Positions 14,974-22,467 of a DNA stretch of 27,785 nucleotides are shown here, piece after piece. The notes beneath the pieces are model-generated. The model worked only from the letters and a program-made list of their open reading frames with translations. It made no database searches and was not told where the DNA came from. Source of the DNA: an uncultured Clostridia bacterium (lineage in GTDB: Bacteria; Bacillota; Clostridia; TANB77; CAG-508); the NCBI GenBank assembly GCA_934120315.1, contig CAKOTX010000015.1, positions 1 to 27,785 of the forward strand. The letters are read 5' to 3'. The position numbers and the translations under genes are program-made. Numbering within the stretch: position 1 is the first letter of the stretch; each line of letters begins with the position of its first letter.

Positions 14974-16827
14974 ATGTGTGGAATTGTTGGATTTGTTAAT
15001 TATAAACAAGATATTTCTAATTACAAAAGTATTTTATTACAAATGAATAATACTCTTTCTAGACGTGGTCCTGATGAAGAGGGAGACTTTATAGATAAAC
15101 ATGTTGCTCTTGCCCACAAACGATTAATTGTAATTGATCCAGATGGTGGAAAACAGCCTATGCGAAAAAAAGTACCGACCCCAAATTCGCATTTTACAAT
15201 TGTATATAATGGTCAAATTTACAATACAAAAGAATTACGTCAAATTCTTGAGGAACATGATTTTACTTTTGAGAGTCACAGTGATACAGAAGTTTTATTA
15301 AAAAGTTACATATATTATGGAAGAGATGTTGTTAATCATCTAAATGGAATTTTTGCTTTTGCTATTTGGGATTCTGAAAAAGAAGAACTATTTATGGCAA
15401 GAGATCATTTTGGAGTTAAACCTTTATTTTACACAATACAAAATAATTCTTTTATATTTGCATCTGAAATAAAGGCATTATTCCAATATCCTGGTGTTCA
15501 GAAAATTTTAGACAAACAAGGGATTTGTGAATTATTTGGAATTGGTCCTGCTCACACTCCAGGAACAACTATTTTTAATAACATATTTGAATTAAAACCT
15601 GCTCATTTTGCAATCTTTAACCGTTCTGGACTACACATCGAAAAATATTGGAGTTTAAAAAGTGAGCCACATACAGAAACTTTTGCCCAAACTTGTACAC
15701 ATCTAGACTTTCTATTAAAAGATGCTATTACAAGACAGCTTGTTTCTGATGTTCCTTTATGCACTTTTTTATCTGGAGGCTTAGACTCTAGCATCATTAC
15801 TAAATATGCTGCAGATTATTGCTATGAAAATGACCTACCTCCACTTGATACTTATTCAATTGATTATGTGGATAATGATAAGAACTTTGTAAAGAGTGAC
15901 TTTCAACCAAACTCTGACAATTATTATATTAATTTGATGGTTAACCGTCTGCATACAAACCATCACCCTATTGTTATTGATACTCCTGAACTTGCAGAAT
16001 ATTTGGAAGATGCAATGATTGCACGTGATATGCCAGGAATGGCTGACATCGACTCTTCTCTACTTCTCTTCTGTAAAAATGTAAAACCAACTGCAACAGT
16101 ATCTCTTACAGGTGAATGTGCTGATGAAATTTTTGGTGGATATCCTTGGTTCTTTAGAGAAGATGCCCTTCAAAGCGGAACTTTTCCATGGTCTATTGCA
16201 ATCTCAGAGCGTCAAACTTTATTGCATCCAAGCATTGCAAAAAAAGTAGAACTTAAAGATTATATTAATTATAGATATCAAGAAAGTCTTTCTGAACTTG
16301 AAATTTTGGATACAGATTCAATTGAAACTGCTGAAAAAAGAAAAATATCACATCTTACAATGAATTGGTTCATGCAAACTCTTTTGGACCGTTCTGATAG
16401 AATGGCTATGTATAACGGTTTTGAGCTTCGTGTTCCTTTCTGTGATTATAGATTGGCACAATATGTTTGGAATATTCCTTGGGAAATAAAAGCTCTTAAC
16501 GGTAGAGAAAAAGGGTTACTTCGCTATGTTTCTCGAAAATATCTTCCTGCTGAGATTGTGGATAGAAAAAAGAGTCCTTATCCAAAGACTCATAATCCAA
16601 CTTATTTGGCTAAAGTAAAATCTATGCTTTCAGATATAATGGCAAATCGTCAGGCTCCAATTAACTATCTTTTAAATAGAGAATATATTTTAAATATTTT
16701 AGAAACCGATGGCAAGGCTTTTTCTCGCCCTTGGTTTGGTCAGCTCATGACTGGTCCTCAACTTATGGCTTACCTTTGTCAGGTTAATATGTGGCTTGAG
16801 AAGTATAAACCTATCATTAAAATGTAA
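14974..16827 (+). CDS. asnB: Glutamine-hydrolysing asparagine synthetase B
   Basis: Makes asparagine from aspartate, ATP and glutamine. The 617-aa product starts MCGIVGFV, so Cys2 becomes the N-terminal nucleophile of the class II glutaminase domain; RRGPDEEG, YNGQIYN and SDTEVLL are its substrate motifs and GIFAFAIWD, ARDHFGVKPL follow. The synthetase domain carries the ATP pyrophosphatase P-loop LSGGLDSS (~266-273) and SLTGECADEIFGGYPWF. Length and motifs match firmicute AsnB/AsnO. It is alone on the plus strand, behind a strong AGGAGG site, and ends 7 bp before a palindromic repeat that could act as terminator. Arg codons CGT/CGA are commoner than in minus-strand neighbours. A role in cell-wall amidation (as for some AsnB homologues) is possible but not shown by context. 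Confidence 0.95.
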   Translation: MCGIVGFVNYKQDISNYKSILLQMNNTLSRRGPDEEGDFIDKHVALAHKRLIVIDPDGGKQPMRKKVPTPNSHFTIVYNGQIYNTKELRQILEEHDFTFESHSDTEVLLKSYIYYGRDVVNHLNGIFAFAIWDSEKEELFMARDHFGVKPLFYTIQNNSFIFASEIKALFQYPGVQKILDKQGICELFGIGPAHTPGTTIFNNIFELKPAHFAIFNRSGLHIEKYWSLKSEPHTETFAQTCTHLDFLLKDAITRQLVSDVPLCTFLSGGLDSSIITKYAADYCYENDLPPLDTYSIDYVDNDKNFVKSDFQPNSDNYYINLMVNRLHTNHHPIVIDTPELAEYLEDAMIARDMPGMADIDSSLLLFCKNVKPTATVSLTGECADEIFGGYPWFFREDALQSGTFPWSIAISERQTLLHPSIAKKVELKDYINYRYQESLSELEILDTDSIETAEKRKISHLTMNWFMQTLLDRSDRMAMYNGFELRVPFCDYRLAQYVWNIPWEIKALNGREKGLLRYVSRKYLPAEIVDRKKSPYPKTHNPTYLAKVKSMLSDIMANRQAPINYLLNREYILNILETDGKAFSRPWFGQLMTGPQLMAYLCQVNMWLEKYKPIIKM

Positions 16828-16834
16828 ATTTGGT

Positions 16835-16897
16835 GACAATTTGGTGTCGGTGTTTTTCTTGACACTCTGTCAAAAAAAACACCGACACCAAATTGTC
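16835..16897. repeat. REP-like palindrome, copy 1 (between asnB and the SMR gene)
   Basis: Two 30-base arms, 16835-16864 and 16868-16897, are inverted repeats with one difference and a CTC loop. Each arm runs from GACAATTTGGTGTCGG through a T-tract to TTGACA at the centre. It begins 7 bp after the asnB stop and ends 7 bp from the stop of the convergent gene, so it can serve as a shared terminator. An extra AATTTGGTG (16828-16836) duplicates the arm's outer part, as in copy 3. Confidence 0.9.
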
Positions 16898-16904
16898 AAA
16901 ATCA

Positions 16905-17240
16905 TCACATATAATATACCGCAATCCCTATTAAAATAAGTGCATTGCCCAAAACTTTCTTTTTAGTTATTTTTTCTCCTAAAAGCCTATTACTTAGTAT
17001 CATAACAAAAAGATATCCTAAAGACTCAATTATTGGTTCATTTTTATATGGAACTCCTTTAAGTCCTAGCACAACCAAGACTGTAGAAAGTACCATAAGA
17101 CCATATCCTGTTATTACATATATATTTAAATATTCTTTAATAATTGATTTATATGTTTTAGAAGCACTTTTCTTCAAAATTATTTGAGAAATTGAGCTTA
17201 CTAAAACAGCTAATATTAATAAAAACACATATTTATTCAT
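16905..17240 (-). CDS. Small EamA/SMR-type four-helix membrane protein (ArnE/ArnF-like subunit)
   Basis: A 111-aa integral membrane protein with four predicted helices (~3-22, 37-57, ~66-83, ~91-110) and the family signature SQIILKKSAS at the end of TM1. Such half-size DMT proteins usually work as pairs; ArnE/ArnF flip undecaprenyl-phosphate-aminoarabinose, and EmrE-like pairs export cations. Here it is last in an operon with a polyprenyl-phosphate glycosyltransferase and a sugar aminotransferase, which favours lipid-linked sugar flipping. The ATG at 17240 overlaps the previous gene by 8 bp; a GTG at 17246 is an alternative and neither has a good ribosome binding site, so translational coupling is likely. 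The substrate is inferred. Confidence 0.75.
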   Translation of the reverse strand: MNKYVFLLILAVLVSSISQIILKKSASKTYKSIIKEYLNIYVITGYGLMVLSTVLVVLGLKGVPYKNEPIIESLGYLFVMILSNRLLGEKITKKKVLGNALILIGIAVYYM

Positions 17241-17631
17241 CTTCACTATTTACTATCATTGTTCCTATTATTACAATGACTACTCCTATCACATTTTTTA
17301 TTGTTACTGTATCTTTAAATATCAAAATTGCCCAAACTATTGACCACAATAACCCCATGGCTTTGTTCGCATAAGCAACTGAAATCTCAAATTTTTTGAT
17401 TAATTGTTGCCAAACTATTGCATATACTCCTAAAATCATCATTTCTAATCCATAATATAATATAAATTGAAATGACATAAATTCTTGGCCTGATGCAAAT
17501 TTGGCACAAACAGTTGATAGCGTATATATTGCAATAACTATTTGAAGAATAAAGATGTCTCTTAATTTTGTCTTCTTTTTTCCTTCATTTTTTACTTCTA
17601 CTAATTTTGTTTCTTTCTCTTCTTCGTTCAT
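17233..17631 (-). CDS. Small EamA/SMR-type four-helix membrane protein (partner subunit)
   Basis: 132 aa: a Lys/Glu-rich cytoplasmic N-terminus (~1-24) then four helices (~26-46, 54-76, ~85-103, ~109-127). The third helix region AYANKAMGLLWSIVWAILIFKD has the EamA/SMR pattern of a loop Ala/Asn-Lys followed by G..W. The gene overlaps the next half-size transporter gene, and the two probably form a heterodimer, as with ArnE/ArnF. It follows the ATP-grasp gene by 20 bp. The extended charged N-terminus is unusual for an SMR protein and may interact with a cytoplasmic partner. Export of a small cation instead of lipid flipping cannot be excluded. Confidence 0.72.
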   Translation of the reverse strand: MNEEEKETKLVEVKNEGKKKTKLRDIFILQIVIAIYTLSTVCAKFASGQEFMSFQFILYYGLEMMILGVYAIVWQQLIKKFEISVAYANKAMGLLWSIVWAILIFKDTVTIKNVIGVVIVIIGTMIVNSEDE

Positions 17632-17651
17632 TAGGAATTAGTTCTCCTTTT

Positions 17652-18779
17652 CTAGAATTTCAAAATTTCATATCCATATCTTGTTGAACTATCAACAATT
17701 TTATGAGAATTTATTTTATCTATTGGACTTGCATAATAAAGATATTCAGGATGTTCTTCATTTATTTTGTTTAATTCATCTATGTCATTTTGAGTAAATA
17801 TAAATCTAATTTCTGCATTTTGTGGTTTAGATACTTGGATAAATTCTGGTGCATTTCCTAAAGCTACATCTATAACCATTTTTAAGAAATCATATCCTGT
17901 TGAAATCTTTACTAAGTCTGAACCTATGCAATCTCCACCCATTCTAGCTCCAATTTCGATGATTTTTACTTTTCCATCAGGTGTAATTTTGAATTCTGCA
18001 TGTGATGCTCCATTTGTAATTTGTAAGCTATTTAATCCTGCAAAAACTTCTTTCTGAACCTTTTCTAGCATATTGTTATTAATTCCAGCAGGTTGAATAT
18101 GCCCTGTTTCTATAAAATGTGGTGCACCTGTTGTTCTTTTTCTTGTTACTGCTAATAAAGTGTGTTTTCCTCTATATGAAATACTTTCAGCACTGAATTC
18201 TTCTCCATCTATGTATTCTTCAATAATCGCCTTTTTCTCAAATGAAACCTCAGTAGCCGCTTTTATTGCTTCTTTTAATTTTCCAGATTCTGCTTCTTCC
18301 CAATTCTCTATTTTATTAATTGACCTACTTCCAGACCTGTCTGTCGGTTTTACTATAATTGGCATTGAAAAATCTTTTATTTTTGCTATTTCTTCTTCAC
18401 TTGCTCCTGCAACTTCTGCAAATTTGGGAACTGATACTCCATTTGCTAAAAATGCTTTTCTCATTTCATATTTGTTTGTAGATAACCTTGTACATTCAAG
18501 GCTGTTTCCTACAAGTCCTAATTTGTCTGCTAAATAGTTTACTGTTAATGTTGCCAAATCTGATGCAACTGAGATAACTGCATCTGGCTTTATTTCTTTG
18601 CATTTAGCTAATATTTCATCTTTTTCTACTATACTTATTGGGTAAAAGTAGTCTGCAAAAGCTGCCCCGACTGCTCCTTCTGCCCAAGCAAATACATGTG
18701 TTTCATATCCTAGTTCTTTAGCTTTGATGATAAGTGGCATCTGAAAATTATTTGCACCTATAATAACAATCTTTTTCAT
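17652..18779 (-). CDS. ATP-grasp carboxylate-amine ligase (surface-polysaccharide cluster type)
   Basis: A 375-aa ATP-grasp enzyme. The N-terminal Rossmann-like part begins MKKIVIIGANNFQM. ATP-binding features are IIVKPTDRSGSRSI (141-154, with Lys144 and the Gly/Ser-rich loop), IIEEYIDGEEFSAE (185-198), HAEFKI (260-265) and the metal-binding IEIGARMGGD (274-283). ATP-grasp ligases join a carboxylate to an amine through an acyl-phosphate. Relatives of this type often stand beside DegT aminotransferases in glycan clusters, where an amino sugar could receive an amino acid or other acyl group by amide bond. Here the aminotransferase is 38 bp upstream, which fits. Substrates are not readable from the sequence; a PurK/CarB-like housekeeping role is unlikely from context. 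AGGAAG precedes the ATG. Confidence 0.82.
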   Translation of the reverse strand: MKKIVIIGANNFQMPLIIKAKELGYETHVFAWAEGAVGAAFADYFYPISIVEKDEILAKCKEIKPDAVISVASDLATLTVNYLADKLGLVGNSLECTRLSTNKYEMRKAFLANGVSVPKFAEVAGASEEEIAKIKDFSMPIIVKPTDRSGSRSINKIENWEEAESGKLKEAIKAATEVSFEKKAIIEEYIDGEEFSAESISYRGKHTLLAVTRKRTTGAPHFIETGHIQPAGINNNMLEKVQKEVFAGLNSLQITNGASHAEFKITPDGKVKIIEIGARMGGDCIGSDLVKISTGYDFLKMVIDVALGNAPEFIQVSKPQNAEIRFIFTQNDIDELNKINEEHPEYLYYASPIDKINSHKIVDSSTRYGYEILKF

Positions 18780-18817
18780 TTAGAAACTTCCTTTCTTACT
18801 TTCGGCTACTATGCTGA

Positions 18818-19951
18818 TTAATTTTTTGCATAGAATTCTTTTATTGCTTTTATTACTTTATCTTGGTCTTCTTTTGCTAATCCATAATACATTGGTAATC
18901 TTACTAATTTTTCACTCTCTGAAGTTGTATATTTATCTTCTCCATTGAATCTTCCAAATCTCTTTCCAGCAGGAGAATCATGTAATGGAATATAATGAAA
19001 TACTGCTTGAATTCCGTTTGCCTTCAAGTATTTGATTAATGCTGTTCTTTCTTCTAAGTTCTTTGCTTTTAAGTAAAACATATGTGCATTATGAGTGCTA
19101 TACTCTGGAACATATTGTAATGTTATTTTTCCTTCATCTTCTAACTCTTGTAAATTTTCTTTATAATAATTCCATGCTGATAATCTTGCATTATTGATTT
19201 CTTCAGCCTTTTCAAGTTGAGGATATAAATATGCACAATTCAATTCACTTGGTAAATATGATGAACCATAATCAACCCATGTATATTTATCAATTTCTCC
19301 TCTAAAGAATTTATTTCTATTTGTTCCTTTTTCTCTTATTATTTCAGCTCTTTCAACTAACTCTGGATCATTTATTACAATAGCTCCACCTTCTCCCATG
19401 CTGTAATTCTTTGTTTCATGGAAACTATAACATCCAAGGTCTGCAATTGTTCCTAAATATTTGTCTTTGTATTTAGCCATAAATCCTTGAGCTGCATCTT
19501 CTACAACTTTTAAATTATGTTTTTTAGCAATCTTCATAATCTTATCCATATCTGGTGAAATTCCAGCATAGTGAACTACTGCAATTGCTTTGGTTTTAGG
19601 AGTTATTGCCTCTTCTATTTTTTCTTCATCAATATTCATTGTTTTAGGATTTACATCTACAAAAACTACTTTTGCTCCAACCATAATAAATGCATCTGCT
19701 GTTGATACAAATGTATAAGATGGCATTATTACTTCATCTCCTGGTTGCAAATTCAACAAAATTGCAGCCATTTCAAGAGCATCAGTACAAGATGTTGTTA
19801 ATAATACTTTTGTAGCATTAAATTTGTTTTCCATCCATTTACTACATTTTTTAGTAAACTCTCCATCTCCACAAATTTTTCTACTTTTGATTGCCTCCTC
19901 TATGCAATCTAATGAACCTTCTATATAAATTGGTATATTAAATCCTATCAT
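18818..19951 (-). CDS. wecE: PLP-dependent sugar-nucleotide aminotransferase, WecE/RffA-like (DegT family)
   Basis: 377 aa, full length for WecE, with the aligned stretches CGDGEFTKKC, GDEVIMPSYTFVSTADAF, VVHYAGISPDMDKI, SFHETKNYS with the PLP Lys181, IIREKGTNRNKFFRG, DKYTWVDYGSSYLPSELN and FHYIPLHDSPAGKRFG. As I recall the E. coli WecE sequence, these match it closely. WecE aminates dTDP-4-keto-6-deoxyglucose to dTDP-4-amino-4,6-dideoxygalactose (Fuc4N) for enterobacterial common antigen, a polymer this organism should lack. The probable product is thus a 4-amino-4,6-dideoxy sugar nucleotide used in a Gram-positive surface glycan. No rmlA or rmlB is in the window. The family is certain; the stereochemistry of the product is inferred. 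Confidence 0.88.
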   Translation of the reverse strand: MIGFNIPIYIEGSLDCIEEAIKSRKICGDGEFTKKCSKWMENKFNATKVLLTTSCTDALEMAAILLNLQPGDEVIMPSYTFVSTADAFIMVGAKVVFVDVNPKTMNIDEEKIEEAITPKTKAIAVVHYAGISPDMDKIMKIAKKHNLKVVEDAAQGFMAKYKDKYLGTIADLGCYSFHETKNYSMGEGGAIVINDPELVERAEIIREKGTNRNKFFRGEIDKYTWVDYGSSYLPSELNCAYLYPQLEKAEEINNARLSAWNYYKENLQELEDEGKITLQYVPEYSTHNAHMFYLKAKNLEERTALIKYLKANGIQAVFHYIPLHDSPAGKRFGRFNGEDKYTTSESEKLVRLPMYYGLAKEDQDKVIKAIKEFYAKN

Positions 19952-19967
19952 TTTTATCCTCTTCTTT

Positions 19968-21317
19968 CTATTTCATTCTATAAGCTGGTATTACATATGC
20001 GAATATCGCTTTAAATGATATTGCAATAATTAATAACATTAATGCTATTATTATGACATTTCGTATTTTTTCTGATTTTATGAATTTCTCTAGCACTGCC
20101 TGAATTCCAGTCACTAAGAAATATGTAAATGGTACTATTATTCCCATAATATATCTTCCTTGAGGTTGGAAATCACTTGCATATGAGTAATACATACTCA
20201 ATAAAATCGGAATTATAATTGATACAACAAATATATAATTTAAAAGATATTTGTTTTTTTCTTCTTTTTTATACACAAATAATTCTTTAAATTTCATTAA
20301 AACTCCAACTATTCCTACCACCCAAATTACTAAATAGCAGAAATAAATTTTATTCGACATTACTATGCTATGATATCCAAAAATCCCTACAAAACTTAGT
20401 GCTGTAATTACTATCCACTTCATTCCGAATAGCATATATATTAATGAACTTCCTTCTTTTTGAACAGTCATCCTAGTTGATGGTTTAAATTTATCTAATG
20501 CATATTTGTCTCCACATTCATTTTGAGCAGTTATTCCCAAAATATCTCCATTGTACAGCACTGCATTTCTGATGAACCACCATCCTGCAAATGCAAATGC
20601 AACCAGCCCTACAATTAAGACTTTTTGCCAGATATCTTTTGACTTCATTTTATTTGAAGTTACAGATACTAAGCAAAGTATGATACTGCATAATATGTAT
20701 CCATATGCATTATAATATGTAAGTGCACAAAATCCAATCGCTAATCCCAGTAACACACAATGCTTTGTTTTCCAATTACTTTCCAAGCCTAGAATCCATA
20801 AATAAATAATCATAGTTGTTGCCAGCACTGCTGTTGAATCATTATTTATGTACGATGCTAAAAATGCTGTTAATGGTTGAAATGCAATAAACACAACAAA
20901 TAGTATTTTATAAATTTCTTTATCTTTGAATAATTTATCTGCTATTTTTATTACAAAATAAACCGAAAGCGTCATGCTTAATGTACTTACAAGTCTTGCC
21001 GCTACCACTAGTGAAAATTCATCCATTGTAAAAATCGATGCCACTTTCATAAATCCTGCACCTATCATATATGTCAAAATAGGTTGAAATGCATACGAGA
21101 TTCCCCAGATTTGATTTCGAATTGTCTCCTCTTCGCCTCGTGGAAGTTTATTATTTTCAAAAATATATTTACATATATCCCACTTCATAGATTCATCTGG
21201 ACATGAATTATATGGTTGAGACGTTGTCCAAATAAAATAATAACAAAACAAACATACTAAAAATATTGCAATAATTACACTTTTGTGTTTCTTACATTTT
21301 TCCAAAACTTTATCCAT
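19968..21317 (-). CDS. Polytopic GT-C glycosyltransferase (DUF2142/ArnT-like)
   Basis: 449 aa with about ten to eleven predicted TM helices. TM1 (~14-31) leads to an external loop with SCPDESMKWD; Asp41-Glu42 correspond to the acidic motif used as catalytic base by GT-C enzymes. FIAFQPLTAFLASYINNDS in the next part resembles the DUF2142 pattern with its NND motif. GT-C enzymes take a sugar from a polyprenyl-phosphate carrier outside the membrane and put it on a wall polymer or lipid. The gene overlaps the gtrB-like gene by 8 bp, so donor synthesis and transfer are translationally coupled, and it lies 16 bp before the aminotransferase. The acceptor is unknown; wall teichoic acid or another secondary polymer is a guess. 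Confidence 0.78.
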   Translation of the reverse strand: MDKVLEKCKKHKSVIIAIFLVCLFCYYFIWTTSQPYNSCPDESMKWDICKYIFENNKLPRGEEETIRNQIWGISYAFQPILTYMIGAGFMKVASIFTMDEFSLVVAARLVSTLSMTLSVYFVIKIADKLFKDKEIYKILFVVFIAFQPLTAFLASYINNDSTAVLATTMIIYLWILGLESNWKTKHCVLLGLAIGFCALTYYNAYGYILCSIILCLVSVTSNKMKSKDIWQKVLIVGLVAFAFAGWWFIRNAVLYNGDILGITAQNECGDKYALDKFKPSTRMTVQKEGSSLIYMLFGMKWIVITALSFVGIFGYHSIVMSNKIYFCYLVIWVVGIVGVLMKFKELFVYKKEEKNKYLLNYIFVVSIIIPILLSMYYSYASDFQPQGRYIMGIIVPFTYFLVTGIQAVLEKFIKSEKIRNVIIIALMLLIIAISFKAIFAYVIPAYRMK

Positions 21318-22266
21318 TGTTAGATTTTTCCCCTTTTTCTATCTTCTCTATAATATATGGAGGTCTATTCCTTGCAGCATCATATGTTCTCCATAAATAC
21401 TCCCCGATTATTCCTATTGATAACATTATAATTCCAAATGCCATCAGCATTACCATTATAAGTGATGTATATCCTTCAACATCAATCTTTCCAACAAATT
21501 TTCTATGTATAATAATTAGTAGTAAAATTACTGATACAAAGAAACTTAAGAAACCTACATTTGTTATCATTTTAATTGGGAAATATGAAAAACTTATAAG
21601 TGAATCATATACTAATTTGATTTTTTTAGATAACGTCCATCTTGACTTTCCTATTTCTCTTTTCTTTCTAACATATGGTACAGTCGCTGTTTCAAACCCT
21701 GCCCATAAGATTTGACTCATTAATGATGTATTAGACTCTTGCATTTTTACTAAGAAATCTATTACTTGTCTATCAATTAAAAATGAATCAAATCCGCCTT
21801 TTGGCATATTATGCAAAGCTAATTTTCTCATTAAAAACGCATACAAATTCGAAAATGCTTTTTGCATAATTGGTTCTTCTCTATCAGCTCTTGTAGCCAA
21901 TACAACTTTATATCCTTCATCATATTTCTTCATCATATCTAATATCATTTCAGAAGGTTCTTGCAAGTCTGCTGCTTTTCTTACAGCACAATCTCCTGTA
22001 CATTGTGACAAACCTGCCAAAATTGCAGCATGTTCTCCATAATTTCTAGATAGATGAATAATTTTTATGTTTGAATCTATCTTTGCTAAGTCCTGCATTA
22101 CTTTGTAAGAGTTATCTTTTGATCCGTCATCTACCATTATTAACTCATATTCTGTATTTGTATTTTCTTTTAATTTGTCAAATACTTTTTCTTTTAAGTC
22201 TGCATATAATGGCAAAAGATTATCTTGATTGTAATAAACAGGTACTATTATTGATATTTTTTTCAT
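21310..22266 (-). CDS. Polyprenyl-phosphate glycosyltransferase (GtrB/ArnC/DPM1-like GT2)
   Basis: From the ATG at 22266 (MKKISIIVPVY, with AAGGGGGA upstream) the product is 318 aa; a longer frame from 22311 adds a Lys/Arg-rich stretch that relatives lack. The GT-A domain shows IIVPVYYNQDN (6-16), MVDDGSKD (44-51), RNYGEHAAI (74-82) and ADLQEPSEM (99-107; normally DADLQDP, the first Asp replaced by Ala). KREIGKSRWTLSKKIKLVYDS is cut here in part: GKSRW (206-210) is the substrate loop. Two TM helices (~237-256, ~267-289) and ARNRPPYIIEK (298-308) give the GtrB/ArnC topology. It transfers a sugar from a nucleotide donor to undecaprenyl phosphate at the inner leaflet. It is the first gene of the amino-sugar operon. 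Confidence 0.88.
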   Translation of the reverse strand: MKKISIIVPVYYNQDNLLPLYADLKEKVFDKLKENTNTEYELIMVDDGSKDNSYKVMQDLAKIDSNIKIIHLSRNYGEHAAILAGLSQCTGDCAVRKAADLQEPSEMILDMMKKYDEGYKVVLATRADREEPIMQKAFSNLYAFLMRKLALHNMPKGGFDSFLIDRQVIDFLVKMQESNTSLMSQILWAGFETATVPYVRKKREIGKSRWTLSKKIKLVYDSLISFSYFPIKMITNVGFLSFFVSVILLLIIIHRKFVGKIDVEGYTSLIMVMLMAFGIIMLSIGIIGEYLWRTYDAARNRPPYIIEKIEKGEKSNNG

Positions 22267-22349
22267 TATTTTTTCCCCCTTTTTTCCCCTTTTTTTTACT
22301 TTTGGGTTCATATTTTATGCCGATTTTTTTATCTTTCTTAACATGTGCA

Positions 22350-22378
22350 ATTCTATCACATTATTGCGATTGGGTCAA
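22350..22378 (-). promoter_or_regulatory. Sigma-A promoter of the amino-sugar operon
   Basis: On the minus strand TTGACC (22378-22373), 17 bp and TAGAAT (22355-22350). It starts 19 bp from the repeat copy 2 that separates it from uvrA. Confidence 0.65.
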
Positions 22379-22397
22379 TGTTTATTTTATTAATTTT

Positions 22398-22461
22398 GAC
22401 AATTTGGGGTCGGTGTTTTTTTTGACAGCTTTGTCAAGAAAAACACCGACCCCAAATTGTC
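22398..22461. repeat. REP-like palindrome, copy 2 (after uvrA)
   Basis: Arms 22398-22427 and 22432-22461 are 30-base inverted repeats with one difference (in the T-tract) and a GCTT loop. The core is GGGGTCGG/CCGACCCC where copy 1 has GGTGTCGG/CCGACACC, a compensated change. It begins 6 bp after the uvrA stop. A long stable hairpin, with CAAAATTAAT following on the uvrA strand, could end the uvrA transcript. Confidence 0.9.
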
Positions 22462-22467
22462 ACCAGC

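Noticed and set aside
18818..19951. Enterobacterial common antigen cluster
   Set aside because: Only the WecE-like aminotransferase matches; wecA, wecB, wecC, wzxE, wzyE and rffC are absent and the rest of the window is firmicute.
22398..22461. Possible rho-independent terminator only, not a repeat
   Set aside because: The 30-bp arms and the near-identical copies at 16835 and 25312 go beyond a simple terminator, although a terminator role is kept as a secondary function.
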